Of a stretch of DNA of 64,000 bases, positions 10,557 through 22,123 are shown in pieces. Origin of the DNA: Chromatocurvus halotolerans. Lineage in GTDB: Bacteria; Pseudomonadota; Gammaproteobacteria; Pseudomonadales; Halieaceae. The first letter of the stretch is position 1. Each line of letters begins with the position of its first letter. The stretch lies in the NCBI RefSeq assembly GCF_004340525.1, contig NZ_SLWX01000001.1:62001-126000 (forward strand), in the 5' to 3' direction. Below the pieces are notes generated by a model that made no database searches, was not told the origin of the DNA, and saw nothing but the letters and a program-made list of their open reading frames with translations. The position numbers and the translations under genes are program-made.

Positions 10557-11900
10557 TCAGTCAGGGTCACGCTTTACGACGCTCCGCGCATCTCGCTCAC
10601 GCAGCGCGGCAAGCTTTTCCCGAATGCGCTGCTCGAGCCCTCGGGGTACCGGCTGGTAGTAACCGGGCTCGCCGAGTTGCGACGGCAGATAGCGCTCCCC
10701 CGCGGCATAGGCGTCCTCCTCATCATGGGCGTAGCGATAGCCGGCACCGTGGTCCATCTGCCTGGCCAGCGCGGTCGGAGCATTGCGCAGGTGCAGCGGC
10801 ACCTCGGCTGTGCCTCCCGCGGCCACATCCGCCGACGCCGCCTTGAAAGCCCGGTAAACGGCATTGCTCTTTGGCGCGCAGGCCAGGTAAAGCACGGCCT
10901 GTGCGAGCGCCAGCTCCCCTTCAGGACTGCCCAGTCGCTCCACTACCTGCCAGGCATCGAGGCACAGGGTCAGCGCGCGGGGATCGGCGTTGCCGATATC
11001 CTCACTGGCAATGCGGACTATGCGCCGCGCCAGGTAGAGGGGATCACAGCCGCCATCCAGCATGCGACACAGCCAGTACAGCGAGGCGTCCGGCGCACTG
11101 CCCCTGACCGATTTGTGCAGCGCACTGATGAGGTCATAGAACTGATCACCGCCTTTGTCGAAGCGGCGCAGGGATTGCTGGCTGACCTCCTCCACCGCGG
11201 CGCGGACCAGCTCGCGGACACCCTGACCATCCGCTTCCACCAGATCAGCGGCCAGCTCCAGCAGGTTGAGCGCGCGCCTGGCGTCGCCATCAGCCAGTTC
11301 GGCGATCATGGACAGCACGGCAGGCTCGGCGCGCAGACCGTCACCGAGATGAGCGACCGCGTGCGACAGCAGGTCGACCATCTCGTCCACCTGCAGCGCC
11401 CGCAGCTTGTACACCCGGGCGCGGGAAAGCAGCGCACTGTTGACCTCAAACGCCGGGTTCTCCGTGGTGGCACCGATAAAGATCAGCGTTCCATCCTCCA
11501 CGTAGGGCAGGAACGCGTCCTGCTGGGACTTGTTGAAGCGGTGGACCTCGTCCACGAACAGGACGGTGTTGCGTCCCCGGTGGCGGTTCTGCTGCGCCGT
11601 CTCTACCGCCGCGCGAATGTCACGCACGCCGGCAAGCACCGCTGACAGCTGCAGGAATACGGCATCCGCCGCGTCTGCGGCAATTCGCGCAAGCGTGGTT
11701 TTACCGACACCCGGAGGCCCCCAGAGCAGCATGGAGTGCAGCTGTCCACGCGCAATTGCCTGCGCCAGCGGCTTACCCGCTGCAAGCAGGTGCGCCTGAC
11801 CGAAAAAGCCATCAAGGCTGGCGGGTCTCAGCAGGGCGGCCAGGGGCTGGTAGACATCGCCTGCCGCTTCGCTGTGAAACAGATCACCGGCTTCAGGCAT
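10557..11900 (-). CDS. rarA: replication-associated recombination protein A (AAA+ ATPase)
   Basis: A 447-residue AAA+ ATPase of the RarA/MgsA/WRNIP1 family, which acts at stalled replication forks. Walker A is GPPGVGKTT, Walker B lies in FVDEVHRFNKSQQD, and the sensor region has FIGATTENPAFEVN. The C-terminal half has the family's oligomerisation domain with DPLYLARRIVRIASEDIG. I chose ATG 11900, which overlaps the lolA stop by eight bases; the longer open frame runs through lolA and is unlikely. The length matches E. coli RarA (447). Confidence 0.96.
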   Translation of the reverse strand: MPEAGDLFHSEAAGDVYQPLAALLRPASLDGFFGQAHLLAAGKPLAQAIARGQLHSMLLWGPPGVGKTTLARIAADAADAVFLQLSAVLAGVRDIRAAVETAQQNRHRGRNTVLFVDEVHRFNKSQQDAFLPYVEDGTLIFIGATTENPAFEVNSALLSRARVYKLRALQVDEMVDLLSHAVAHLGDGLRAEPAVLSMIAELADGDARRALNLLELAADLVEADGQGVRELVRAAVEEVSQQSLRRFDKGGDQFYDLISALHKSVRGSAPDASLYWLCRMLDGGCDPLYLARRIVRIASEDIGNADPRALTLCLDAWQVVERLGSPEGELALAQAVLYLACAPKSNAVYRAFKAASADVAAGGTAEVPLHLRNAPTALARQMDHGAGYRYAHDEEDAYAAGERYLPSQLGEPGYYQPVPRGLEQRIREKLAALRERDARSVVKRDPD

Positions 11901-12561
11901 CGTGGATAAAAACGTCGACGCCGTCCGGTGGAGAAAAGTTGAAGATATCGCTGTCAAACGCCTCTGTGGACAAGGCCTCAAGCCGGATCTCGATACGCTG
12001 CGACAGGTTGTCAACAATGGCCAGCGCCGCTGGCAGTCCCTCTTCAAAGTCCAGTTCGAGCGACTGGAAACCGGCATCGGGGGCCGTGGGCAGCAGCGTA
12101 TAGGCATGCTCGCCGCGTCGGGAAACCGTGAAATCCCGCGACAGGCTGTCGCGGTCTCCCGCCAGCACCTGCAGTGGCGCACTGGCGGTTGCGCTCACCG
12201 GTCGACGGGTCGCGGTCTCCAGATCCTCATCGTAATGCCACAGGTAGGTCCCCTCGGTGACCACAAGCTGATTATCGGGTGCCTCGATACGCCACAGGAA
12301 ACGACCGGGGGCCTGCAGTCGGAACTCGCCGGAGGCGGTCGTCGCGCGACCGCCTTCCTGCGGGTACGTGGTCTGGCGAAAACGGCCTGACAGGTAGTCG
12401 ATGGCTGCCAGAGCATCGCCGAGCGACTGCACGGCGCTCGTCTGTTGAGGCGACTCTCCCGACGCAGACGCCACCGACGTGACCAGAGGCAGCGCAATTA
12501 CCAGCAACAGCGGGCACAGCCACCGCCGGCCCATCCGCCGAGCCGCATTGATCGTATTCAT
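11893..12561 (-). CDS. lolA: outer-membrane lipoprotein carrier protein LolA
   Basis: A 222-residue periplasmic chaperone that shuttles lipoproteins from LolCDE to LolB. It has a signal peptide (hydrophobic LCPLLLVIALPLVTS, cleavage near SVASA), then the LolA pattern: DYLSGRFRQT, GEFRLQAPGRFLWR, and the VVTEGTYLWHYDEDL strand. The C-terminus has FNFSPPDGVDV. It starts 2 bp after ftsK and overlaps rarA, so the three are probably co-transcribed, as in many gammaproteobacteria. Confidence 0.95.
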   Translation of the reverse strand: MNTINAARRMGRRWLCPLLLVIALPLVTSVASASGESPQQTSAVQSLGDALAAIDYLSGRFRQTTYPQEGGRATTASGEFRLQAPGRFLWRIEAPDNQLVVTEGTYLWHYDEDLETATRRPVSATASAPLQVLAGDRDSLSRDFTVSRRGEHAYTLLPTAPDAGFQSLELDFEEGLPAALAIVDNLSQRIEIRLEALSTEAFDSDIFNFSPPDGVDVFIHDA

Positions 12562-12563
12562 GG

Positions 12564-14882
12564 TCAGTCTCCCACCGGGGGCGGCGCCAGGACTTCGCGC
12601 TGGCCATTGGTACCCATTGTTGACACCACGCCCGCCGCCTCCATCGTTTCAATCAGGCGCGCCGCGCGGTTGTAGCCAATACGCAGCTTGCGCTGCACGC
12701 TGGATATGGACGCCCGACGGCTCTGGGTCACGTGATGGACGGCCTCATCGTAAAGCGCGTCATTCTCGTCGTCGCCGTCTGCCTGCATTTCACCGGGCGT
12801 TACCGGCGTGCTGCTGCCCTCGTCAAGCAGCCCCTCGATATACTCGGGCTCGCCGCGACGCTTCCAGTCAGACACCACGCGATGCACTTCGTCGTCAGAG
12901 CAGAATGCGCCGTGCACACGGGTGGGCATGCTGGTGCCCGGGGGCAGATACAGCATGTCGCCATAGCCCAGCAGCTGCTCGGCACCCCCCTGGTCGAGAA
13001 TGGTCCGGGAGTCCACCTTGGAACTGACCTGAAAGGCGATGCGGGTGGGAACGTTTGCCTTGATGAGGCCGGTGATGACATCGACAGAGGGTCGCTGCGT
13101 GGCCAGAATGAGGTGGATACCCGCCGCGCGCGCCTTCTGTGCGATGCGCGCGATCAGCTCTTCCACTTTCTTACCGACGATCATCATCATGTCGGCAAAC
13201 TCGTCAATCACCACCACAACGAAGGGCAGCCGCTCCAGCGGCGGCGCGCTCTGCTCCTCGTCTGTCATCTGCAGGATGGGGTCGGGTGTCCAGAACGGAT
13301 CCACCAGCGGAGTCCCCGCTTTCGCCGCCTCCTCCACCTTGCGGTTATAGCCGGCCAGGTTGCGCACGCCCATCGTGGCCATGAGCTTGTAGCGTCGCTC
13401 CATCTCCGCAACGCACCAGCGCAGGCCGTTGGCAGCATCCTTCATATCGGTGATGACCGGTGTCAGCAGATGCGGAATGCCATCATAGACCGACAGCTCA
13501 AGCATCTTCGGGTCTACCAGAATCAGCCGCACATCCGCCGGTGTGGCCTTGTAAAGTAGGCTGAGCAGCATCGCGTTGACGCCAACCGATTTGCCCGAGC
13601 CGGTGGTGCCTGCCACCAGCAGGTGCGGCATCTTGGCCAGATCTGCCACCACAGGATGTCCTGAAATATCGTTGCCCAGGGCAAGCGTCAGCGGCGATTT
13701 GCTCTGGTCAAAGGTACGCGACGACAGCACCTGCCGGAAATTGACCACCTCGCGGTCTTCGTTGGGTATCTCGATGCCGACCACACTCTTGCCGGGTATC
13801 ACCTCGACCACACGCACGGAAATGACCGCCAGCGATCGCGCCAGATCTTTCGCGAGGTTGGATATGCGGGACACCTTGACGCCCGGCGCGGGCTGCAGTT
13901 CGAAGCGTGTGATAACCGGCCCTGGCATTACCGCTGTCACCTCGGCGGCAATGCCGAAATCCGCAAGCTTCAGCTCCAGAAGCTTGGACAGCTTCTCCAG
14001 GGCCTCGGCAGAATAGCCCTTCGATGGGTCCTTGACTTCCGCATCCAGCAGCTCGAACTGCGGTAGTTCCCCGGTCACCGGGTTGTCGAACAGCGGTTTC
14101 TGTTTTTCGCGCTCCACGCGTTCGCTGGTCTGGACCGGCGCCTCCAGGGCCTTGATCTTTGGCGGTGCGCGTTTCTTCTCCTTCTCGACATGCTGCGTGA
14201 TTACGGCCTTTCGCGCCTCCAGCTGTCGCTCCCGACTGCGGCGATCCCGCGTGGCATCAATGAAGACCACCACGCGGTCGCGCAGCGCGATGGAGCCGTC
14301 AATAGCCCAGGCGCCCAGTCGCTCCATCAGCCGCATCCAGCTTAGATCGGTAAAGATTGTCATGCCAAAAAGGAAAACCGCAACCAGAATGACGCGGCTT
14401 CCAATGTCGTTGAAGGCGTTATTGAACGCGTCGCCAATCGCCTGGCCGAGAATCCCACCGGCCCCCTGGGGCAGACCGGAGCCCCCGGTGTCGTTGAGAG
14501 CAGCGATCGCGGTCACCGACACCATGACCATTAACAGGCCGAGAAACCGGACGCCAACGTGGGTCCAGTCAATACCGCTGGCGCTGTGGCGCTCGGCAAA
14601 GATCACCGCGGCGCGGTAAGCGAGCATGAGTGGAAACAGATAGGCAGCGTAACCCACGAGGGAAAAGCTCACATCCGCCAGCCAGGCGCCCGCGGGACCG
14701 CCGAGATTGCGGATGCCACCCCCCGCACCAGTCGCCGACCAGCCCGGGTCCCGGGAACTGTAGCTAAGCAATGCCAGCAACAGATAGGCACAGGCCGCAG
14801 TCACGCCAATAAACGCACCTTCGCGCAGTCGCGGTCGCGCTGCACTGCCCGCTGCGGCGGATTTACTTTCGGCTCTGGCCAA
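12564..14882 (-). CDS. ftsK: DNA translocase FtsK
   Basis: A 772-residue septal DNA pump that couples chromosome dimer resolution with division. The N-terminal 190 residues hold four or five membrane segments. A short charged linker (about 200-270) is followed by the motor with Walker [14 protein letters not shown], Walker [13 protein letters not shown] and the [16 protein letters not shown] block. The C-terminus is the winged-helix gamma domain that reads KOPS. The start must be TTG 14882 or lie further in: the codons before it include an in-frame TAG only four codons upstream, and no ATG or GTG fits. The linker is much shorter than in E. coli FtsK. Confidence 0.95.
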   Translation of the reverse strand: MARAESKSAAAGSAARPRLREGAFIGVTAACAYLLLALLSYSSRDPGWSATGAGGGIRNLGGPAGAWLADVSFSLVGYAAYLFPLMLAYRAAVIFAERHSASGIDWTHVGVRFLGLLMVMVSVTAIAALNDTGGSGLPQGAGGILGQAIGDAFNNAFNDIGSRVILVAVFLFGMTIFTDLSWMRLMERLGAWAIDGSIALRDRVVVFIDATRDRRSRERQLEARKAVITQHVEKEKKRAPPKIKALEAPVQTSERVEREKQKPLFDNPVTGELPQFELLDAEVKDPSKGYSAEALEKLSKLLELKLADFGIAAEVTAVMPGPVITRFELQPAPGVKVSRISNLAKDLARSLAVISVRVVEVIPGKSVVGIEIPNEDREVVNFRQVLSSRTFDQSKSPLTLALGNDISGHPVVADLAKMPHLLVAGTTGSGKSVGVNAMLLSLLYKATPADVRLILVDPKMLELSVYDGIPHLLTPVITDMKDAANGLRWCVAEMERRYKLMATMGVRNLAGYNRKVEEAAKAGTPLVDPFWTPDPILQMTDEEQSAPPLERLPFVVVVIDEFADMMMIVGKKVEELIARIAQKARAAGIHLILATQRPSVDVITGLIKANVPTRIAFQVSSKVDSRTILDQGGAEQLLGYGDMLYLPPGTSMPTRVHGAFCSDDEVHRVVSDWKRRGEPEYIEGLLDEGSSTPVTPGEMQADGDDENDALYDEAVHHVTQSRRASISSVQRKLRIGYNRAARLIETMEAAGVVSTMGTNGQREVLAPPPVGD

Positions 14883-14976
14883 CGCCCTGCCCTATTTAAA
14901 ATACCGTGATAGTTTTCATTACTTCTTCATTCTTTTCAATAATTTATGCAGGAATTGCAGATTTGATCTAACAACT

Positions 14977-15005
14977 TTGCCGACAACGCGTCTTTACTTT
15001 ACCAT
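14977..15005 (+). promoter_or_regulatory. possible sigma-70 promoter for trxB
   Basis: TTGCCG at 14977-14982 and TACCAT at 15000-15005 are separated by 17 bp, each matching the consensus at four of six places. The pair lies in the AT-rich divergent gap between ftsK and trxB and would leave a leader of about 110 bases. No stronger pair was seen on the plus strand here. Confidence 0.3.
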
Positions 15006-15044
15006 TAGCGCAGCTTCAGCCGCCCGATACCCACGCCATGATAG

Positions 15045-16076
<1,032 letters not shown>

Positions 16077-16094
16077 GGAACAGGGCCGGAGCGG

Positions 16095-16808
16095 GTGACT
16101 CTGCTGCAGTATCTGGGGCCGGATGAACCCTTCCCGCCGACGGCCACCGCTCTCGAGTACCCCAATGGCCTGCTGGCGGTAACGGATGATCTGGCGATCG
16201 ATCGGCTGATTGAGGCCTACCGTCGCGGCATTTTCCCCTGGTTCGAGGATCCGCAGCCGGTGCTCTGGTGGAGTCCGGACCCACGCTCCGTCCTGCCCGT
16301 CGATGGACTGCACGTGTCCCGGTCCCTGCGCAGGACACTGCGGCAGGACCGGTTCCGGCTTTCCGTCGATACCGCCTTTGCGGAAGTCATGCACGCCTGC
16401 GCCGGGGAGCGTAACGGCCAGCGCGGCACCTGGATCAATCAACGTATGCTGGACGCTTATTGCGCGCTGCATCGCCGCGGCTGTGCCCACAGCATTGAGG
16501 TGCGTGACAACGACGGTGAGCTTGTGGGGGGACTCTACGGCGTCGCACTCGGCGGTACGTTTTTCGGGGAAAGCATGTTCAGCAGGCGCAGCGACGCATC
16601 CAAGGTGGCTCTGGTTGCGCTGTTACGACTGCTTGAGCGTGGCGGCGCCAGGCTTGTGGATTGCCAGGTGGAGAGCGATCACCTGAACAGCATGGGTGCT
16701 CGCAACATTTGCCGCACAGACTTCGAGCAATGGCTTGCGCGCAATCAGGTCATCGACATACCATCTTCTGCCTGGCATTTGCCGGATCGTTGCGGAGAAC
16801 TCCTGTGA
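16095..16808 (+). CDS. aat: leucyl/phenylalanyl-tRNA--protein transferase
   Basis: A 237-residue N-end-rule enzyme that adds Leu or Phe to proteins with N-terminal Arg or Lys, marking them for ClpS-ClpAP. Family motifs are [20 protein letters not shown] near residues 40-60, the [12 protein letters not shown] block, and [19 protein letters not shown]. The GTG start has GGAG closely upstream. The stop overlaps the GTG of bpt (GTGA). The adaptor and unfoldase genes that use this tag, clpS and clpA, lie only 1 kb downstream on the other strand. Confidence 0.96.
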   Translation: MTLLQYLGPDEPFPPTATALEYPNGLLAVTDDLAIDRLIEAYRRGIFPWFEDPQPVLWWSPDPRSVLPVDGLHVSRSLRRTLRQDRFRLSVDTAFAEVMHACAGERNGQRGTWINQRMLDAYCALHRRGCAHSIEVRDNDGELVGGLYGVALGGTFFGESMFSRRSDASKVALVALLRLLERGGARLVDCQVESDHLNSMGARNICRTDFEQWLARNQVIDIPSSAWHLPDRCGELL

Positions 16809-17539
16809 CGTCGTCACTGCGCGATTTAAAGGTCTACACCACCTACCCTCATCGCTGTAGCTATCTTGAGGAGGAGGAAGCGACAACCCTGTTCATAGAC
16901 CCGCGACAGCCCATTGATCAGGCCCTGTACACACGTCTGTCCCTGCTGGGTTTCCGGCGCAGCGGTGCCCACGTCTACCGGCCGCACTGTCGGCAGTGCA
17001 GCGCCTGTGTGCCGGCGCGCATCCCCGTCAACACGTTCCAGCCAAACCGCACCCAGCGCCGCACCTGGCGTCGAAACACGGATCTTACGGTTGCCCGCAC
17101 GGACAGCATCGCCGATGATGACGCCTACCGTCTCTACCACCGCTACATTGTCCAGCGCCATGCCGACGGCGACATGTACCCGCCGGACCGGGATCAGTAT
17201 CAATCTTTCCTGAGCAATGCCTGGGACTGCACGCGCTATTATCGCTTTCACAGCGACGGGCGCCTGGTCGCCATCGCCGTCGTGGACGTCATGCTGGATG
17301 GGCTTTCCGCCATCTACACGTTTTTTGATCCCGACGAACAGGCACGCAGTCTTGGCCGTTACGCCATTCTCTGGCAGATCGAGACAGCGCGCTCGGTGGG
17401 TCTGCCCTACCTTTACCTCGGATACTGGATACGCAATTGCGGGAAGATGGCCTACAAGTCGGACTACCGACCGCTGGAACTCCTGCTGGAGAATCGCTGG
17501 CAGCGGGCCGACGATGACGTCCTTGCCAGCGATGCTTGA
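16805..17539 (+). CDS. bpt: aspartate/glutamate leucyltransferase
   Basis: A 244-residue arginyltransferase-related enzyme that attaches Leu to N-terminal Asp or Glu, a second entry to the N-end rule. The N-terminal region has YPHRCSYL and a cysteine-rich [14 protein letters not shown]; the C-terminal half has IYTFFDPD, then [20 protein letters not shown], the ATE signature. The GTG start at 16805 overlaps the aat stop and yields the family length. Longer versions would run back into aat. Pairing of aat and bpt is usual in Pseudomonas and Vibrio relatives. Confidence 0.95.
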   Translation: MTSSLRDLKVYTTYPHRCSYLEEEEATTLFIDPRQPIDQALYTRLSLLGFRRSGAHVYRPHCRQCSACVPARIPVNTFQPNRTQRRTWRRNTDLTVARTDSIADDDAYRLYHRYIVQRHADGDMYPPDRDQYQSFLSNAWDCTRYYRFHSDGRLVAIAVVDVMLDGLSAIYTFFDPDEQARSLGRYAILWQIETARSVGLPYLYLGYWIRNCGKMAYKSDYRPLELLLENRWQRADDDVLASDA

Positions 17540-17621
17540 TCGCACAAGCCCCCGGAAACAGTGGAAGTCAGGCCACGTTTACGGCAAAATGCGCGCTTCG
17601 CATGACAGACGCTGAGGCCAC

Positions 17622-17840
17622 ATGGCAAAAGAAGACCAGATTGAAATGGAAGGTGAGGTGGTCGATACCTTGCCCAATACGACATTTCGCGTGCAGCTCG
17701 AAAACGGGCATATTGTGACAGCCCACATTTCGGGCAAGATGCGCAAAAACTACATCCGCATTCTTACCGGTGACAAGGTGCGTGTAGAGCTGACACCTTA
17801 TGACCTGACCAAGGGGCGAATTACCTACCGCGAGCGCTGA
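17622..17840 (+). CDS. infA: translation initiation factor IF-1
   Basis: A 72-residue S1/OB-fold protein that binds the ribosomal A site during initiation. Near-universal segments are [27 protein letters not shown] and [12 protein letters not shown], ending TYRER. It lies 82 bp after bpt, which leaves room for its own promoter, and faces clpA across 40 bp. The position downstream of aat/bpt and beside clpA is the normal gammaproteobacterial one. Confidence 0.99.
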   Translation: MAKEDQIEMEGEVVDTLPNTTFRVQLENGHIVTAHISGKMRKNYIRILTGDKVRVELTPYDLTKGRITYRER

Positions 17841-17880
17841 AGCACGCCCGCCATCACTGCGTGATGACAGGCGAGACGTT

Positions 17881-20163
17881 TCAGCTTCCTTCCAGCACGG
17901 CCTCTTCTTCCTCGACGCGCACTTCCAGGGCATCCCCAGCGGCGTTGAGACGCACCAGGGCGGTTCCGCCAGAACCAGACAGCGCACCGAACAGGACAAG
18001 CTCCGCCAGGGGTTTCTTGATATGCTCCTGTATTACACGCTCCATGGGGCGCGCGCCCATACGCTCGTCGTAGCCCTTTTCAACCAGCCACAGCCGTGCA
18101 TCTTCGTCGACATCGAGGGTCACCCGCTTCTCATCGAGCTGCCCCTGCAGTTCGGCGATGAACTTGTCCACCACCGTGAGAATGACGTCCTCACCCAGGG
18201 GCTCGAACTGGACGATGCTGTCGAGGCGATTACGGAATTCCGGCGTGAACATCCGTGTAATCGCCTCCATACCGTCACTGCGATGGTCCTGGGTGGTGAA
18301 GCCAATGCTCCGCCGGCTCATGCTCTCGGCACCCGCGTTGGTTGTCATGATAAGAATGACATTGCGGAAATCGGCCTTGCGACCGTTGTTGTCGGTCAAG
18401 GTCCCGTGGTCCATGACCTGTAGCAGCAGGTTATAGACCTCCGGGTGGGCCTTTTCTATCTCGTCAAGCAGCACGACGGCATGCGGGTGCTTGGTCACCT
18501 GCTCGGTGAGCAGTCCGCCCTGGTCGAAACCGACATAGCCGGGCGGCGCACCGATGAGCCGCGACACGGTGTGCCGCTCCATGTACTCGGACATGTCAAA
18601 ACGAATCAGCTCAAGACCGAGAATTCTGGCGAGCTGACGGGTGACCTCCGTCTTGCCGACACCCGTCGGCCCCGCCAGCAGGAAGGACCCTATCGGCTTG
18701 TCGCCACCGCGCAGACCGGCGCGGGACATCTTGATGGACGTCGCGAGACTGGAAACGGCATTGTCCTGACCGAAAACCACCATGCGCAGGTTGCTCTCCA
18801 GCTTCTGCAGAATTTCCTTGTCATTGCTGCTGACGGTTTTCGGCGGTATGCGGGCAATCTTGGCAACCACCGCCTCGATGTCACCCTTGCCGATGACCTT
18901 TTTGCGCTTCGACGGTGCCTGTAGCTGCTGATAGGCGCCCGCCTCGTCGATCACGTCTATCGCCTTGTCCGGCAGGAAACGGTCAGTGATGTAGCGGGCC
19001 GACAGATCGGTTGCCGTGCGCAGCGCATTGTCCGTGTAACGAAGACCGTGGTGCTCCTCGAACCGCGACTTGAGGCCCTTGAGAATCTTGTAGGCATCGT
19101 CGGGGCTCGGCTCCATCACGTCGATCTTCTGAAAGCGACGACTCAGGGCCTTGTCCTTGTCAAAAATGCCGCGGTATTCCTGGAAGGTGGTGGAACCGAT
19201 GCACTTGAGTTTTCCGGAGGTCAGCAGCGGCTTGAGCAGGTTGCTCGCATCCATGACGCCGCCGGATGCCGCGCCGGCGCCGATAATCGTGTGTATCTCA
19301 TCGATAAACAGTATGGCGCCATCACGCCGCTTGAGCTCGGCAAGCAGACCCTTGAAGCGCTTCTCGAAATCGCCCCGATATTTGGTGCCCGCCAGCAGCG
19401 CGCCAAGATCCAGGGAATAGACGCAGGAATCCCGCAGCATCTCCGGGACCTGGCCATCGACAATCATCTTGGCAAGACCCTCGGCGATGGCGGTCTTGCC
19501 AACCCCGGACTCGCCCACCAGCAGGGGGTTGTTCTTGCGCCGGCGCGCGAGAATCTGGACGACGCGCTCCACTTCGCTGATACGACCGATCAGGGGGTCG
19601 ATTCTGCCCGCCTCGGCCTCGGCGTTGAGATTGGTGGAATACGAATCCAGCGGATTCGCCTCGCCTTCCTCGCCTCCCTGTTCCGCGGCGGCGGCGCTGC
19701 CGCGCTCCTCGTCCATATCTTCATCACCCACCTTGGAGATGCCGTGAGTAATGTAATTGACAACGTCGAGCCGCGTCACGCTCTGGGTCTTGAGGAAATA
19801 GACCGCCTGGCTTTCCTGCTCGCTGAACAGCGCGACCAGCACGTTGGCACCGGTGACTTCGCTCTTGCCAGAGGACTGCACATGAAACACCGCCCGCTGC
19901 AGAACGCGCTGGAAGCCCAGGGTCGGCTGTGTCTCACGCTCCTCGTCCTCGGCGGGGATTAGGGGCGTCGTGGAATCGATGAACTCGACGAGATCGCCGC
20001 GCAGGGCACTGATCTCGGCGCCACAGGCCTTGAGGACGCGGATCGCATCATTGTTGTCCAGCAGAGCCAGCAGCAGATGCTCTACCGTCATGAACTCGTG
20101 CCGGCGGGCGCGGGCGGCACGAAAGGCGTCGTTAAGGGTTTGCTCTAGATCCTTGCTCAGCAT
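17881..20163 (-). CDS. clpA: ATP-dependent Clp protease ATP-binding subunit ClpA
   Basis: A 760-residue unfoldase that feeds substrates to ClpP. The N-terminal Clp-N repeat domain (1-145) receives ClpS. Two AAA+ modules follow, with Walker A GESGVGKT at 217-224 and GPTGVGKT at 498-505, and Walker B ILFIDEIHT near 284-292. SIGF near residue 617 is the IGL/F loop that docks onto ClpP. Between the N domain and first AAA module there is an acidic, alanine-rich insert (about 146-170). It follows clpS by 18 bp. ClpP itself is not in the window. Confidence 0.98.
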   Translation of the reverse strand: MLSKDLEQTLNDAFRAARARRHEFMTVEHLLLALLDNNDAIRVLKACGAEISALRGDLVEFIDSTTPLIPAEDEERETQPTLGFQRVLQRAVFHVQSSGKSEVTGANVLVALFSEQESQAVYFLKTQSVTRLDVVNYITHGISKVGDEDMDEERGSAAAAEQGGEEGEANPLDSYSTNLNAEAEAGRIDPLIGRISEVERVVQILARRRKNNPLLVGESGVGKTAIAEGLAKMIVDGQVPEMLRDSCVYSLDLGALLAGTKYRGDFEKRFKGLLAELKRRDGAILFIDEIHTIIGAGAASGGVMDASNLLKPLLTSGKLKCIGSTTFQEYRGIFDKDKALSRRFQKIDVMEPSPDDAYKILKGLKSRFEEHHGLRYTDNALRTATDLSARYITDRFLPDKAIDVIDEAGAYQQLQAPSKRKKVIGKGDIEAVVAKIARIPPKTVSSNDKEILQKLESNLRMVVFGQDNAVSSLATSIKMSRAGLRGGDKPIGSFLLAGPTGVGKTEVTRQLARILGLELIRFDMSEYMERHTVSRLIGAPPGYVGFDQGGLLTEQVTKHPHAVVLLDEIEKAHPEVYNLLLQVMDHGTLTDNNGRKADFRNVILIMTTNAGAESMSRRSIGFTTQDHRSDGMEAITRMFTPEFRNRLDSIVQFEPLGEDVILTVVDKFIAELQGQLDEKRVTLDVDEDARLWLVEKGYDERMGARPMERVIQEHIKKPLAELVLFGALSGSGGTALVRLNAAGDALEVRVEEEEAVLEGS

Positions 20164-20181
20164 GGCGTTGCTCCCGGGGTG

Positions 20182-20577
20182 TTACCCCTCCGATGCCTCG
20201 ATTTCGCACAGCAGCGGATGCTGATGCTCCCGTGCGTATTGGTTGACCTGTGCCGCCTTGGTCTCCGCGATATCGCGGGTGTAAATGCCGCACACGCCTT
20301 TGCCGCGTGTATGTACCGTCAACATGACCTGGGTGGCCTGCTCTCGGTTCATGGAAAAAAAGGTTTCCAGCACTTCGACGACGAACTCCATCGGTGTGTA
20401 ATCATCGTTCAGAAGGACCACCTTGAACAAGGGTGGTTTTTTCAGTGCAGGCCTGGCGTCCTGGGTAACGGTGCCGCTATCCGAGTCAGAGTCGGGGCTC
20501 GATGCCATCGCCCGCACGACTGACGTCCACTGCTGTGTAATAGCCACGGTGTAGATCTCACGCTCCTGTAGCGACAT
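20182..20577 (-). CDS. clpS: ATP-dependent Clp protease adaptor ClpS
   Basis: The adaptor that hands N-end-rule substrates to ClpA. The core begins [19 protein letters not shown], with substrate-pocket residues, and ends [13 protein letters not shown]. Two starts are possible. ATG 20577 (131 residues) has GAGGA four bases upstream, so I give it here. ATG 20508 (108 residues) matches E. coli ClpS length better but has no clear ribosome site. The extra N-terminal 23 residues do not resemble anything known to me. It is co-directional with clpA and probably co-transcribed. Confidence 0.93.
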   Translation of the reverse strand: MSLQEREIYTVAITQQWTSVVRAMASSPDSDSDSGTVTQDARPALKKPPLFKVVLLNDDYTPMEFVVEVLETFFSMNREQATQVMLTVHTRGKGVCGIYTRDIAETKAAQVNQYAREHQHPLLCEIEASEG

Positions 20578-20715
20578 GCGGTCCTCACTATAAGGCTTTT
20601 CTGGCTGAAACGCAGTTGACGCGCGGGCGCGCCAGGCTTTCGCCAGGTTGATCATTCCGGCGCGCAACGCCGGACAGGTCCCGCCAGCGGGGGCCCTGCC
20701 CGCGTCGCCGCTGCG

Positions 20716-21969
20716 CTACATCTGCTCGATCATTTTATCGCCAAAGCCGGAGCAGCTGACAAGCTCGGCATCCTCCATGAGCCGCTCGAAATCATAGGTC
20801 ACGGTACGGTTCTGGATGGCTCCGTTCATGCCCTTGATAATCAGGTCTGCCGCCTCGTTCCAGCCCATATGGCGCAGCATCATCTCTGCCGAGAGAATCA
20901 ATGACCCTGGGTTTACCTTGTCCTGACCGGCGTACTTGGGCGCCGTGCCATGGGTCGCCTCGAACAGCGCGACGGTGTCCGACAGGTTGGCACCCGGCGC
21001 GATGCCGATACCACCGACCTGCGCTGCCAGTGCATCTGACAGGTAATCACCGTTGAGGTTCAGCGTGGCCACAACACTGTAATCGCCCGGCCGGGTGAGA
21101 ATCTGCTGCAGCATGGCATCGGCGATCACGTCCTTGATCACGATGTCCTTGCCGGAGTGCGGGTTCTTCAGGGTCATCCAGGGTCCGCCATCCAGCAGCT
21201 CGGCACCGAACTCCTTCTCCGCAAGCTGATAGCCCCAGTCGCGGAACGCCCCCTCGGTGAACTTCATGATGTTGCCTTTATGGACCAGTGTTACCGACGG
21301 CAGATCCTGGTCGATCGCGTACTGTATGGCCTTTCGAACGAGGCGCTGCGTGCCTTCTTGCGACACCGGCTTGACGCCGATACCCACCTGTGTCGGGAAG
21401 CGTATCTTGGTCACGCCCATCTCGTTGATCAGGAAATCGACGACTTTCTGCGCTTCCTCGGAACCGGCCTTGTATTCGATACCGGCATAAATGTCCTCGG
21501 AGTTCTCGCGGAAAATCACTATATTGCAGTCGCCGGGCTTCTTTACGGGAGACGGCACACCCTCGAACCAGCGCACGGGTCGCAGACAGGTATACAGGTC
21601 AAGCTCCTGGCGAAGCGCCACGTTGAGTGAGCGGAAGCCACCGCCCACCGGGGTGGTCAGCGGACCCTTGATGGCAACGGAGTACGCCTTGATAGCCTCC
21701 AGCGTCTCTTCCGGGAACCAGTCGCCCTCATAGAGCTCTGCCGCTTTCTCGCCCGTATAGATTTCCATCCAGGAGATCTTCTTCCGGCCAGCATAGGCCT
21801 TTTCGACCGCAGCATCGACGACCTTGATCATGACGGGGCTGATGTCCACCCCGATACCGTCGCCTTCAATGTAGGGAATCACCGGATTGTCGGGAACGTT
21901 GAGACTGTAGTCATCATTGACCGTGATACGTTCACCCGCGGCGGGCACCTGAATGTGCTTGTAGCCCAT
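20716..21969 (-). CDS. icd: NADP-dependent isocitrate dehydrogenase
   Basis: A 417-residue TCA-cycle enzyme of the dimeric, E. coli type. [32 protein letters not shown] and [10 protein letters not shown] are diagnostic. Ser114 corresponds to the E. coli serine phosphorylated by AceK, so control at the glyoxylate branch is possible if AceK exists elsewhere. ATG 21969 has GGAG seven bases upstream; the longer open frame would run through the promoter region. It lies 138 bp upstream of clpS on the same strand. Many relatives carry cspD in the clpS-icd interval on the opposite strand, and here it is absent. Confidence 0.97.
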   Translation of the reverse strand: MGYKHIQVPAAGERITVNDDYSLNVPDNPVIPYIEGDGIGVDISPVMIKVVDAAVEKAYAGRKKISWMEIYTGEKAAELYEGDWFPEETLEAIKAYSVAIKGPLTTPVGGGFRSLNVALRQELDLYTCLRPVRWFEGVPSPVKKPGDCNIVIFRENSEDIYAGIEYKAGSEEAQKVVDFLINEMGVTKIRFPTQVGIGVKPVSQEGTQRLVRKAIQYAIDQDLPSVTLVHKGNIMKFTEGAFRDWGYQLAEKEFGAELLDGGPWMTLKNPHSGKDIVIKDVIADAMLQQILTRPGDYSVVATLNLNGDYLSDALAAQVGGIGIAPGANLSDTVALFEATHGTAPKYAGQDKVNPGSLILSAEMMLRHMGWNEAADLIIKGMNGAIQNRTVTYDFERLMEDAELVSCSGFGDKMIEQM

Positions 21970-22063
21970 TGATCTACTCCAATACTGTATGGTTCGATTA
22001 TTGGCGAGAAGACTTGCCTGCGCCGCTGCAGCGACAGGAAAACTCTCGTCGGAAACGGCCGGT

Positions 22064-22072
22064 AGTGTACCA
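22064..22072 (-). promoter_or_regulatory. possible extended -10 promoter for icd
   Basis: On the minus strand TGGTACACT gives a TGn extension directly before TACACT (four of six). No good -35 lies at the right distance, which fits an extended -10 promoter. The predicted leader is about 88 bases. The motif lies in the 154-bp divergent gap between icd and rluE. Confidence 0.3.
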
Positions 22073-22123
22073 GATTTGTCCCTGGCGCTCCCGCCACCGC
22101 ACACACCCGGATCGGGGAGAAGC

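Noticed and set aside
17841-17880. Possible terminator between infA and clpA
   Set aside because: ATCAC and GTGAT form only five pairs with a three-base loop, and the outer arms are separated by large internal loops.
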